DNA from: Deltaproteobacteria bacterium
Lineage (GTDB): Bacteria > Myxococcota_A > Polyangia > HGW-17 > SLPX01
Reading direction: 5' to 3'
NCBI GenBank assembly: GCA_011390535.1
Contig: JAABSF010000134.1
Span: forward strand, 1 to 7,011
Length of the DNA: 7,011 nucleotides
The translations under genes and the position numbers were made by a program. The notes below the pieces were generated by a model that worked only from the letters and a program-made list of their open reading frames with translations, was not told where the DNA came from and ran no database searches. This document shows, piece by piece, positions 1 to 6,610 of the stretch (within the stretch, counting starts at the first letter, position 1; each line of letters opens with the position of its first letter).

Positions 1-261
1 TTTGAAGTACGCGTGACAGAGCTAGAGGACGAAATAAAAGAAAAAGAAGGTTCTCTGGGTGCTCTCCGGGAAGAAAAAGAAAAGGTATTAAGCGACTGTA
101 CAGCAGCGAAAGAAAAGCTCGAATCAGTCGATGAAAGAATGAAGGGCAATAAGGCGGTCGTAGATCGAACAAAGCAAGCCCTTGCAGTGGCGCTTACTCT
201 TTTAGAAGAGCAGTTTGCATATCCCGAAGATGAAGAATCAGACGAAACATTAGAGACTTGA
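1..261 (+). CDS. C-terminal part of a coiled-coil protein (partial, unknown function)
   Basis: The frame is open from the left edge of the window (FEVRVTELEDEI...), so this is probably the 3' end of a longer gene and the GTG at 13 is probably internal. What is visible is very rich in Glu and Lys with heptad-like spacing, as in an alpha-helical coiled coil. It is followed by a hydrophobic patch (QALAVALTLLEEQ) and a short acidic tail (EDEESDETLET). No catalytic motif, signal peptide or membrane segment is seen. It ends with TGA at 259-261, eight bases before the strong ribosome binding site ahead of hflX, so the two genes are probably co-transcribed. Similar helical tails occur in many scaffold or regulatory proteins; the sequence does not allow a choice among them. 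Confidence 0.7.
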   Translation, partial: FEVRVTELEDEIKEKEGSLGALREEKEKVLSDCTAAKEKLESVDERMKGNKAVVDRTKQALAVALTLLEEQFAYPEDEESDETLET

Positions 262-268
262 CTATTCC

Positions 269-276
269 GAGGTGAT
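269..276 (+). promoter_or_regulatory. Strong Shine-Dalgarno sequence that argues for a CTG start of hflX
   Basis: GAGGTGAT matches the anti-Shine-Dalgarno end of 16S rRNA over eight bases. Five bases separate it from a CTG at 282-284 that is in frame with hflX. The first conventional start, TTG at 312, lies 35 bases downstream and has only a weak AGGAC (296-300) near it. The frame has a stop at 273-275, so no ATG, GTG or TTG start is available between the stop and 312. Confidence 0.55.
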
Positions 277-311
277 GGAAACTGCCTTCAGTAACAGGAC
301 ACATATCTGGG

Positions 312-1937
312 TTGAAATCCAACCAGGTTAAAGCCCTTGAGAGAATTTACCGCAGGAAAATTCCGGCGACAGATGTTCTGACTCAGGATCTGGCTAGATT
401 CTTGTGTCTTCTTTCACGAGAAATCGGGCGGCAAGTCGGTCTGTTTGTGGATCGAAAAGGGCAGGTTGAGAACGTTTTTGTGGGGGATTCTGATCGAATT
501 GTGTTGCCTGATTTTGGCAGAATGAGAGCTGGAAGGGGGAGATTCCGTGGGCTAAGGCTCATACACACCCATTTGCATGAGGGCGGGGTAGATGAAGACG
601 ACTTAACAGATCTCACTTTGTTGCGCCTCGACATGGTTGTGGCGATTACTCTAGAGGCCGAGGATATGCCTGTGCAGGTGAGCCTGGCACACCTCTTGCC
701 CGAAGGAAGCGATAACCGTTATTACAAGCTGGGGCCCGTTCCAGTAGACAAGCTGGATCTGAATTTTCAAGAGATGATAGACTCTCTTGAGGCGGAGTTT
801 GCAAAAACAAGAGATGAGCAGCTTGTTGCCCAAAAGCTACCCGGCGCAATTTTGGTTCATGCAGATAATCTTCCACAAAAGGAGGCTGAGAGTAGGATTC
901 AGGAAATGGAGGACCTGGCACAAACGGCCGGGTTGGCTATTGTCGGGGTTGTTCGACAGCGGCGAAAAAAGCCGGATCCGAAATATGTAGTTGGGAAAGG
1001 GAAGTTGGAAGAGATATTGTTTAAAGCCATGCAAAAAGGGGTGGAAACTATTCTGTTTGGTACAGATCTCCGGGCTAGTCAGGCACGTGCCGTCACGGAG
1101 GTGACCGATCTTAAAGTTATAGACAGGACTATGTTGATTCTGGATATATTCGCGCAGAGAGCCAAAACGAGAGCGGGTAAAGTTCAGGTGGAGTTGGCTC
1201 AGTTGCGATATGCTCTGCCGAGACTGGTGGCAAAGAACACTATGATGAGTCGGTTGACAGGTGGAATCGGGGGAAGAGGGCCGGGAGAAACGAAACTGGA
1301 GGTTAATAGGCGGCGGGCAAGGAAACGAATCCGAGATCTGCAGGAAGATATTGAGAAGATCTCACGCCGGAGGGCGTTAAGGAGAAAACGGAGAAATGAA
1401 AAAAATCTTCCTGTAGTGGCTTTGGTGGGCTACACAAACGCCGGCAAGTCGACATTGTTAAATACACTTACCCAAAGTGATGTTTTAACCGAAGACAAAC
1501 TCTTCGCAACACTGGACCCAACAAGCCGGAGGCTGCGTTTTCCAAGGGACAGAGAGATCATTATTACAGATACCGTAGGGTTTTTACATGAGCTTCCCGA
1601 AGATTTGGTGCGCGCTTTTAAGGCCACCCTGGAAGAACTGTATGAAGCACATCTCATTGTTCACGTTGTTGATGGGGCAGATCCTAGGTTTGAAGAAAAG
1701 CAAGAATCTGTTGAAAGAATACTCGTGGATATGGAGCTTGCAGAGACTCCGCGTATCACAGTTTACAATAAATTCGACAAGATCAATGAGAGTGTTCGAA
1801 AAGAACATTTCAGACGTAACGCTGATGTCTTGATTTCAGCTTTGGATGCACAAACTACACGGCCTTTGTTGGCTCGCATTGAAACGGAAATATGGTCCGA
1901 GAAATATGGCCCTGAGATAGCTGAAAAGAGACGGTAG
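312..1937 (+). CDS. hflX: GTPase HflX, ribosome-associated (start probably 30 bases upstream)
   Basis: HflX binds the 50S subunit or stalled 70S ribosomes and uses GTP to split or rescue them, often under stress. Counting from TTG 312 (541 residues), there is an N-terminal domain with IHTHLHEG, then the HflX domain with the glycine-rich linker GGIGGRGPGETKLE near 317-330. The G domain follows: P-loop GYTNAGKS 373-380, switch I around T400 (LFATLDPTSR), DTVG 420-423, NKFD 486-489 and ISA near 508. All GTP-binding motifs look intact. At about 540 residues it exceeds E. coli HflX (about 430) because of the N-terminal domain, a form I associate with deltaproteobacteria. TTG 312 is the first conventional start. 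However, the codons just before it read GHIS and continue into GLKSNQ, which resembles the start of that N-terminal domain in relatives, so CTG 282 (551 residues) is likelier. It is transcribed toward the converging gene at 1959, only 21 bases away, with no terminator hairpin visible between them. Confidence 0.95.
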   Translation: MKSNQVKALERIYRRKIPATDVLTQDLARFLCLLSREIGRQVGLFVDRKGQVENVFVGDSDRIVLPDFGRMRAGRGRFRGLRLIHTHLHEGGVDEDDLTDLTLLRLDMVVAITLEAEDMPVQVSLAHLLPEGSDNRYYKLGPVPVDKLDLNFQEMIDSLEAEFAKTRDEQLVAQKLPGAILVHADNLPQKEAESRIQEMEDLAQTAGLAIVGVVRQRRKKPDPKYVVGKGKLEEILFKAMQKGVETILFGTDLRASQARAVTEVTDLKVIDRTMLILDIFAQRAKTRAGKVQVELAQLRYALPRLVAKNTMMSRLTGGIGGRGPGETKLEVNRRRARKRIRDLQEDIEKISRRRALRRKRRNEKNLPVVALVGYTNAGKSTLLNTLTQSDVLTEDKLFATLDPTSRRLRFPRDREIIITDTVGFLHELPEDLVRAFKATLEELYEAHLIVHVVDGADPRFEEKQESVERILVDMELAETPRITVYNKFDKINESVRKEHFRRNADVLISALDAQTTRPLLARIETEIWSEKYGPEIAEKRR

Positions 1938-1958
1938 CATTTAAAGCGATGTGAGGAT

Positions 1959-2732
1959 TTATTTGGGGACGGCTTTGAGAATTGCCTTGCCCTCTTTTAC
2001 AACAACACAAAACTCAACTTTTTTTGAACCATGTTTTTTCTGAATTTGTGGTAGCTGCTTATTTATGGATTTGACCATTTTTTCATAAGTAATACCCTGC
2101 GTGGGCTGGCCGGTTTTTTCTCTTGCTTGGAGATAAGCATCATAAAGACCTCTCAGACGGGTTTCCTCAGCCGATGCACTTTTCGGTTCGGCGACTTTAT
2201 TTTTTGTTTTTGAAACAAGCGCTTCAAGAGGTAGAGGGGGTGGTGATGATCCCGATGGGTCCACTCGCCCGGAAACGGCTGCGGTGGATGTTGAGCCTTC
2301 AGATAAACCCTTTTCTTGTGCCTGTTGGGTTTCAAGATCCCGCGCTTCTTTCATGTATTTCATCAGAGCAGCTTCCACTTCAGTTGCGCTGCGGGCTTTG
2401 AGCAGGTCTTTGGCTATTACGCCTCTTTTTTTTAGATCTCTTTGAATTTTTGCTAGATCTCTTCTGTGTCTCCCTTCATCAATTTCGCGCTGAATCCTGT
2501 CCCAGTGACTTTGATATGTAGTGAACCTCTGTACAAGCATCCGTAGTTTGAACTTTTGGGCTGTGTTTCCAACAACTTCGCCTCGAAGTGCCCTGATTGT
2601 GCGTTGTACAGCTTTGCGTTCTTTTATAGGAGCGAACCGTTCCATTCCGATGAAATATTGTTCATAACGAATTTTTAGTTTTTCTATAGCTTCTTCAAGG
2701 TGAGAAAGTATCTTTGCGAGATTGGCCGACAT
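1959..2732 (-). CDS. MXAN_5187 C-terminal-like domain protein, function unknown
   Basis: The protein has 257 residues from ATG at 2732 (MSANLAKIL). Residues 1-125 are charged and mostly helical, with RYEQYFIGMER and a W78/R-rich stretch (YQSHWDRIQREIDEG). Residues 135-180 form a low-complexity Ser/Pro linker containing SSPPPLPLEA. Residues 185-257 form a compact basic domain (LYDAYLQAREKTGQP, then KKHGSKKVEFCVVVKEGKA). From memory this resembles the C-terminal domain of Myxococcus MXAN_5187-type proteins, where the consensus 'Y.AY..ARK.TGQ....' is followed by a '..KHG.KKV.F.VVVKDGKAKLKA' ending; its role is not known. No signal peptide or membrane segment is present, so it is probably cytoplasmic. 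The frame stays open upstream to a TTG at 2885 (308 residues). The extra segment has a different composition and no ribosome binding site, so I chose the ATG. The ribosome binding site for the ATG is also weak. Confidence 0.8.
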   Translation of the reverse strand: MSANLAKILSHLEEAIEKLKIRYEQYFIGMERFAPIKERKAVQRTIRALRGEVVGNTAQKFKLRMLVQRFTTYQSHWDRIQREIDEGRHRRDLAKIQRDLKKRGVIAKDLLKARSATEVEAALMKYMKEARDLETQQAQEKGLSEGSTSTAAVSGRVDPSGSSPPPLPLEALVSKTKNKVAEPKSASAEETRLRGLYDAYLQAREKTGQPTQGITYEKMVKSINKQLPQIQKKHGSKKVEFCVVVKEGKAILKAVPK

Positions 2733-2939
2733 GACAACGGATATTAACACGAAATTGATTAATGCGCTTGTTTTTCCATTGCCGTAAGCACAAGAAATTG
2801 GTTTGTGAGATGGTCCCGGCCCTAAGTGAAGTTTGTCTGAGAGCTTGCGTGCTTTAGGACTTGATCTCAAGGTGTCAATGTTCAATGATTTAGTTTGGTT
2901 GTGTTGCGAAAAGTATATTTTGAAGCATCGGTGTAGATA

Positions 2940-3614
2940 ATGCCCAAAATCTTTGTTTTTTTTATGCTAATAGTTTTCACCCTTTCGGCATGTGGAAATA
3001 TCAACGCTCGAAAAGGTGAAACGCGAGGTATGAGCTTTTGTCAAGACATGGAAGGGAGATTTCATTTTAGTGTGTTCATCCCGCCATGGAAACATGTACG
3101 AGAGTATCGTTGCGATGATGGGGATTTTCGTAACTGTAATCAATGGACTCCAACTGGGCGATATGTTTTTGTAGTCTCAGACTCACCCTTTGTGAGCTTT
3201 GACTCAGAGATCATTACATCTTTGACTATAGAAGAAACAACCGAGACGGCGTCGGATTTAGTAAACAGCCTTTTGAATGATATTCGATACGACAATGAAG
3301 CTGCTTTGGATCCATTTACCGAGGACGAAGAGTTTTATGTCCACAAAACTTATGAAGGCAAAACGGTTTATGATGTCTATTGGACTCAGACTAGGGACTT
3401 TGATGGCAAGAGTTATCAATGGAATAGAAGAGATGCCTTCATCGAAACCGGGCTTGGGTCAGTATATCATTTGGAGTTTTTTTCCATAAAAACCATGAAA
3501 AAACCTGAGTTTGATTTGTTAGTCGAATCATTTGTGCTCGGCCCGGCACCGGATGGTGCACCTCACTGCGAATGCATGGATGAGCGGGCAGTTCCGCCGG
3601 AGCCCTGTTTTTGA
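2940..3614 (+). CDS. Cysteine-rich lipoprotein, function unknown
   Basis: The 224-residue protein starts with MPK and a hydrophobic segment ending in the lipobox L15-S-A-C18. It should therefore be exported, lipid-modified on C18 and membrane-anchored. G19-N20 follow the cysteine; there is no Asp at +2, which mildly favours the outer membrane if enterobacterial sorting rules apply. The mature part has six more cysteines (C34, C58, C66, C210, C212, C223), the last three in a short tail (HCECM...PPEPCF), so disulfides in the periplasm are plausible. The body opens with FHFSVFIPPW and later has VYDVYWTQTRDFDGKSY and VYHLEFFS...FDLLVESF. This layout recalls small PsbP/MOG1-like lipoproteins, but that is only a fold-level impression. 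The upstream gap (2733-2939) is divergent. A weak TTAGTT/TATATT pair (2890-2895 and 2914-2919, 18 apart) could be a promoter. The Shine-Dalgarno is poor. Confidence 0.85.
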   Translation: MPKIFVFFMLIVFTLSACGNINARKGETRGMSFCQDMEGRFHFSVFIPPWKHVREYRCDDGDFRNCNQWTPTGRYVFVVSDSPFVSFDSEIITSLTIEETTETASDLVNSLLNDIRYDNEAALDPFTEDEEFYVHKTYEGKTVYDVYWTQTRDFDGKSYQWNRRDAFIETGLGSVYHLEFFSIKTMKKPEFDLLVESFVLGPAPDGAPHCECMDERAVPPEPCF

Positions 3615-3643
3615 TGAGTGACACGAGAAAAGCGATATTTTAG

Positions 3644-4327
3644 ATGAAACAGATGTTTTTAAAGGCCTTTAGCCCTTGTACTTTGTTTTTGCTGGGCTCC
3701 TTGTTTGTCATGGGAGAAGCCTTTGCCGCTGATAAATTTATTATTGATGATGACCCCGGTATGGATATGGCTCTGAAAGAACAGCTTAAGCCACCCAAAA
3801 AATCCGTAGGCGAGATGCTTGACCATGCTATGTGGAGATTTGGTTCCAGAATGGTTGTGGGTTATCGGTGGAGTAAGTTTGCCTGCTCAGTCTCATCCTG
3901 TCCTTATCACTCATTTTCTTTGATGTTCTACCCGGTGGCCATGGCCAAAGCCGAGAGCCCAGTGTGGCGCATGATTCGTTTAGGCTTGGGAATCGAAGGC
4001 GGTGGCGAGACCACTCAAACGAGGTATAAGTGGTGGGCGCGCAACCACGTCTTGGCGGCGATTGTTTCTCTGGGAATGCAATTTCCTTATCGAGTGACTC
4101 CTTTTATTGATTTCGTTGTCGCGTTGGGTGCCGTCCATCGAAACATCTACAACAAGGACATGTTTCATTTCGCGCATTCTTTGGGGATTGAGGCCGGGGC
4201 GACGGTTTTTCCGTTTAAATGGTTGGGGCTCACCGCCACATTGGGGTGGAGGCGTTGGGTCATTAAAACCAATCCGGATTCTTTGTACTACGATACTTTT
4301 ACCTTCATGACGGGGATCGGTTTTTAA
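3644..4327 (+). CDS. Signal-peptide protein with outer-membrane beta-barrel character
   Basis: The 227-residue protein begins with a cleavable signal peptide: K7, a hydrophobic core (LFLLGSLFVM) and a cleavage site after AFA28. A short acidic and basic linker (residues 30-60) is followed by a region with alternating polar and aromatic segments, such as RMVVGYRWSKF, SFSLMFYPVAM, IRLGLGIEGGG and LGLTATLGWRRW. The chain ends in FTFMTGIGF with a C-terminal phenylalanine, as in Bam-inserted outer membrane proteins. C81 and C86 could form a disulfide. These are traits of a small outer-membrane barrel of about eight strands; I do not recognise the family. It lies 29 bases after the lipoprotein gene on the same strand, so the two are probably one transcription unit. 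A second ATG at 3653 is possible. No rho-independent terminator is evident after the stop, only a T-run without a hairpin. Confidence 0.8.
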   Translation: MKQMFLKAFSPCTLFLLGSLFVMGEAFAADKFIIDDDPGMDMALKEQLKPPKKSVGEMLDHAMWRFGSRMVVGYRWSKFACSVSSCPYHSFSLMFYPVAMAKAESPVWRMIRLGLGIEGGGETTQTRYKWWARNHVLAAIVSLGMQFPYRVTPFIDFVVALGAVHRNIYNKDMFHFAHSLGIEAGATVFPFKWLGLTATLGWRRWVIKTNPDSLYYDTFTFMTGIGF

Positions 4328-4439
4328 TTAGTTTTTTTTCCCACTGTTGATTTTGTACGCAACAATTTTTCTCGATATCCGATAATGGTGAAAAATTGAG
4401 GTTTTTTGAAACTATGGCGTATCAGGAGAGACGGTTTCA

Positions 4440-5531
4440 ATGGCGGAATCCCGACCGGGTGGTGAGCCCACAGAACAGCCAACGCCTAAAAGGCTAAGAG
4501 ACGCTCGCAAAAAAGGGCAAATTGCGCGGAGCAAAGATTTCTCCGGGGCCTTTGTTTTTTGGGGTGGTTTCGTAGTTATTGTCATGATGATTCCAACAGC
4601 CGTGGAGAGAATTATGGCTCTTGTCCGTGTTTGTTTCGGATCCTCGCGAGAGCCTTCCATCACCTCCATCCGCGCGTATTTAGACCTGAGCTTGACAACG
4701 GCGCTTTTGTTGTTGGCGCCAATTTTGGGGGCTGTTTTTGTAGGGGCCATAGCGGCAGGTTTGATACAGAGCAGGGGGCTTTTTACATTTGATCCTCTAA
4801 AACCTAAGCTGAGCCATCTAAATGCATTAAAAGGACTCACCAGGTTGGTGGGTAAGCAGAGTCTATTTACTATGGCGAAGACTCTTTTGTTTTTTAGTGC
4901 TGCAGCGTTTTTGGCCTATTTCACAATCAAGCAACAACTTCCCCTTTTAATGAGGACCCTTGGAAGTCATCCACGAGGGCTTGCCACCGTTATCTTCGAG
5001 GTTTTTCAAACTTTGTGTGTGCGAATGGGGCTTTTATTTGTCCTCGCGGGAGTGGCTGACTACGCATTCAATTGGCACAGCCAACGCAAAAAACTCATGA
5101 TGACCAAATACGAGGTGAAAAAGGAATCCAAGGAGTCTGAAGGAGATCCTCAAAACAAAGCTCGACGCCAAGAGGTTCACCAGGAGATATTGGAGGAGGC
5201 CATGATGCAGAATGTGGAAGAAGCTGATTTCGTTGTTTGCAATCCTACAAAATTGGCACTGGCGGTTAGATATCGTCGAGGCGAAGACAACGCACCTCAG
5301 GTGGTGGCCAGGGGACAGAATATTTTGGCTGCAAAGATAAAAGAAATAGCCGCCAGGGCGGGCGTCCCTGTTTTTCGGGATGTCTCTTTGGCTCGTGCAC
5401 TCTGGGAGTTGGAGCTTAACCAGGAGATTCCGGAGGAGCTTTACGAGGCCGTGGCGATAATTTTGAGAACCATAGGAGAAGAAGAGGACAGTGATTCAGT
5501 ATCACGGGAGACCCGGGGGACAATAAGATGA
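4440..5531 (+). CDS. sctU: Type III export switch protein SctU/FlhB family, with NPTK at the cleavage site
   Basis: Inner-membrane component of the type III export gate whose cytoplasmic domain sets substrate specificity. The 363 residues show the family layout. The amphipathic N-terminus has TEQPTPKRLRDARKKGQIAR; the RDARKKGQ form is more typical of injectisome SctU than of flagellar FlhB. Four hydrophobic segments follow at about 36-62, 83-110, 143-163 and 183-210. Next comes a charged linker (212-260), the autocleavage site and a compact C-terminal domain (AGVPVFRDVSLARALW...IPEELYEAVAIILR). At the cleavage site the expected NPTH is N268-P269-T270-K271: the Asn-Pro scissile pair is kept but His is replaced by Lys. 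AGGAG at 4424-4428 lies 11 bases before ATG 4440. It heads a run with the next two genes. No other export-apparatus gene is in the window, so flagellar FlhB cannot be excluded. Confidence 0.92.
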   Translation: MAESRPGGEPTEQPTPKRLRDARKKGQIARSKDFSGAFVFWGGFVVIVMMIPTAVERIMALVRVCFGSSREPSITSIRAYLDLSLTTALLLLAPILGAVFVGAIAAGLIQSRGLFTFDPLKPKLSHLNALKGLTRLVGKQSLFTMAKTLLFFSAAAFLAYFTIKQQLPLLMRTLGSHPRGLATVIFEVFQTLCVRMGLLFVLAGVADYAFNWHSQRKKLMMTKYEVKKESKESEGDPQNKARRQEVHQEILEEAMMQNVEEADFVVCNPTKLALAVRYRRGEDNAPQVVARGQNILAAKIKEIAARAGVPVFRDVSLARALWELELNQEIPEELYEAVAIILRTIGEEEDSDSVSRETRGTIR

Positions 5532-5947
5532 TAATCTCAAAGCAGAGCCGTTCGAAAAAAAACAATTTAGGATTATATGATCGCGGCAACCGAAGAATAA
5601 TAGAAAGAAAAAAGAGTCGGTCGGAGGTTGTGCAAAAAGGCCGCCTACAAAAAGTCTTTGACCCAAAGAGGTTAAGGAAAAAGACATGGGTTTCAAGTAT
5701 CCAACACTCTGTTACCAATGAAAAAACACTCGCCTTGGGCCGCGAAGCCATAAAAATGTTCAGGCAAGAGTTGAATAGAAGAAGTGCGGGGCTCGGGCAG
5801 GCCGAGAACACATTTTTATTGAGTAACTTTGTAAAAGAAACGAAAAGATCAGGTAGAGAGGGCCATTTTCCAGTTGAAATGGTTATAGACTACCTGGTCT
5901 CCCAGCGGAAAGTTACAGCTTTTGTATCCAGTTTAATAATGGGGTAA
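5528..5947 (+). CDS. Small basic protein coupled to sctU, unknown
   Basis: The start codon overlaps the sctU stop (ATGA, 5528-5531), and a GGGGGA lies just upstream inside sctU, so translational coupling is likely. The 139-residue product has a strongly basic first third (19 Lys/Arg against 4 Asp/Glu in residues 1-52), likely flexible. The rest is a more ordinary, probably helical part (residues 55-139: SVTNEKTLALGREAIKMF, FVKETKRSGREGHFPVEMVIDYLV) ending in LIMG. No signal peptide or membrane segment is seen. I do not recognise the family. Its position between the export switch gene and a TPR-like gene suggests an accessory role in type III export (for example a soluble sorting or chaperone-type component), but this rests on context alone. 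Confidence 0.75.
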   Translation: MIISKQSRSKKNNLGLYDRGNRRIIERKKSRSEVVQKGRLQKVFDPKRLRKKTWVSSIQHSVTNEKTLALGREAIKMFRQELNRRSAGLGQAENTFLLSNFVKETKRSGREGHFPVEMVIDYLVSQRKVTAFVSSLIMG

Positions 5948-6011
5948 AAATCGCTGGTTATCTTTGCTCGCCGGTGTATTAGAGAAAACCATAATTTCGG
6001 AAGAAAAGACA

Positions 6012-6329
6012 ATGTTGCATGAAAGCTCAAAAAGATTTGGATCATCCACTGACAGCACAATAGATAAACACAGAATGGATCCCTCCATGTCTTGCGCCCT
6101 TTTGGATTGGGGATTCTCTTTTCTTGAGTCGGGTAGGTTTGACAAAGCCTTTACCGCGCTCGTGGGAATCGCGAAACTGAACCCCGAAGACCCTTTGCCA
6201 TGGGCCGGCGCAACTCTAGCGGCAGCGCTTGCGGGCGACTCTCAAAAAGCTCAAACTTGTTATCTGGAGCTGATCGCTAGAAACCCAAACAGAAGATTGG
6301 TTGGGTGGCTTCAGCCTTTTGTCGGCTGA
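6012..6329 (+). CDS. Small TPR-like protein, possible type III secretion chaperone
   Basis: The product is 105 residues from ATG 6012. This start was chosen because GGAAG (5999-6003) lies eight bases upstream; a TTG at 5964 would add 16 residues without a ribosome binding site. Residues 1-26 are polar. Two helix-turn-helix repeats with TPR spacing follow: about 30-59 (LLDWGFSFLESGRFDKAF...A54...P58) and 63-93 (PLPWAGATLAAALAGDSQKA...Y84...A89...P92). A short tail (RRLVGWLQPFVG) may be a capping helix. Small TPR proteins are common chaperones of translocators or needle subunits in type III systems (LcrH/SycD and SctG classes). Its place two genes after sctU makes such a role plausible, but two repeats alone are generic. 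It is the last gene of the run; the 64-base gap before it holds no terminator. Confidence 0.72.
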   Translation: MLHESSKRFGSSTDSTIDKHRMDPSMSCALLDWGFSFLESGRFDKAFTALVGIAKLNPEDPLPWAGATLAAALAGDSQKAQTCYLELIARNPNRRLVGWLQPFVG

Positions 6330-6447
6330 GCAAAGATATCAACCCTAAATCACGAACCCCTTCCTCCCAATACAGTGACCACCATTCCAATATTTTCTCC
6401 AAAGGTAGGACTGGTACTTGAAAAACACTGATATTTCCATAATCGCC
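6330..6447. other. Gene-free stretch left of the MITE-like element
   Basis: There is no convincing start codon with a ribosome binding site and no terminator hairpin here for the plus-strand run ending at 6329. On the minus strand a frame is open from 6537 to 6277, covering the left part of the adjacent element and this stretch, but it has no ATG, GTG or TTG near its beginning and overlaps the end of the TPR gene. Together with 6454-6609 this makes about 280 bases without a supported gene. Confidence 0.5.
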
Positions 6448-6453
6448 TAAAAA

Positions 6454-6469
6454 GTTCCCATCCCGAAAC
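6454..6469 (+). repeat. Left terminal inverted repeat of the element
   Basis: GTTCCCATCCCGAAAC. It pairs with the right end at 15 of 16 positions; the mismatch is at position 12 (G here, T in the reverse complement of the right end). Confidence 0.8.
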
Positions 6470-6594
6470 CCCTCCCGTCGGAAGATTGGGGCGAAGCGAG
6501 CCTGTCTGCAGCGTTGCAGCTCCTTGAAATAGCGCTGCTATTCCAGTGTCGCAGCGGGGCCAGACCCGCCACGCTCCCGGCTCTTCGGTCCGGC

Positions 6595-6610
6595 GTTTAG
6601 GGATGGGAAC
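6595..6610 (-). repeat. Right terminal inverted repeat of the element
   Basis: GTTTAGGGATGGGAAC on the plus strand. Its reverse complement matches 6454-6469 except for one base. On the minus strand it directly follows the T-run that ends the neighbouring gene. Confidence 0.8.

Larger units (their letters stand above)
6454..6610. mobile_element. MITE-like element with 16-bp terminal inverted repeats and TAAAAA flanks
   Basis: The 157-bp element begins GTTCCCATCCCGAAAC (6454-6469) and ends GTTTAGGGATGGGAAC (6595-6610). The ends are inverted repeats matching at 15 of 16 positions, the outer 11 perfectly. TAAAAA lies directly outside both ends (6448-6453 and 6611-6616), which could be a 6-bp target duplication, although A-runs can match by chance. 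The interior can form several hairpins: CTGCA/TGCAG (6506-6519), AATAG/CTATT (6528-6542), GCGGG/CCCGC (6554-6569) and CCGG/CCGG (6577-6593). G+C is 100 of 157, well above the flanking genes. No start-to-stop gene fits inside, so it would be non-autonomous, moved by a transposase elsewhere. Its last base is also the first base of the minus-strand gene's TAG stop (read as CTA on the plus strand); restoring the empty site still leaves TAG, so that gene is not disrupted. A folded regulatory RNA or REP-like repeat is the main alternative. Confidence 0.65.

Noticed and set aside
275..331. Short open frame from ATG 275 (18 residues) between the coiled-coil gene and hflX
   Set aside because: Its ATG overlaps the Shine-Dalgarno itself, leaving no spacing. 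A leader peptide cannot be excluded but nothing supports it.
1938..1958. Bidirectional terminator between hflX and the converging gene
   Set aside because: The 21-base gap contains no inverted repeat.
2733..2885. N-terminal extension of the MXAN_5187-like gene to a TTG at 2885
   Set aside because: The frame is open, but the extra 51 residues differ in composition from the rest, the TTG has no ribosome binding site, and the segment would occupy most of the divergent intergenic region. The GNGKT string is too short to count as a P-loop in context.
4328..4345. T-run after the beta-barrel gene as a rho-independent terminator
   Set aside because: No GC-rich stem precedes the T-run.
4412..4840. 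142-codon minus-strand open frame opposite the start of sctU
   Set aside because: It lies fully antisense to a well-supported gene, with Pro/Ser-rich content typical of a shadow frame and no family resemblance.
5416..5811. 131-codon minus-strand open frame across the sctU end and the next gene
   Set aside because: Cys/Phe/Leu-rich composition mirrors the basic plus-strand protein; no ribosome binding site, and it would span two coupled genes.
6454..6610. Element interpreted as an integron attC site or a tRNA/ncRNA gene
   Set aside because: No attC core sites, no tRNA-like arms or CCA end; paired ends with flanking direct repeats fit a MITE better.
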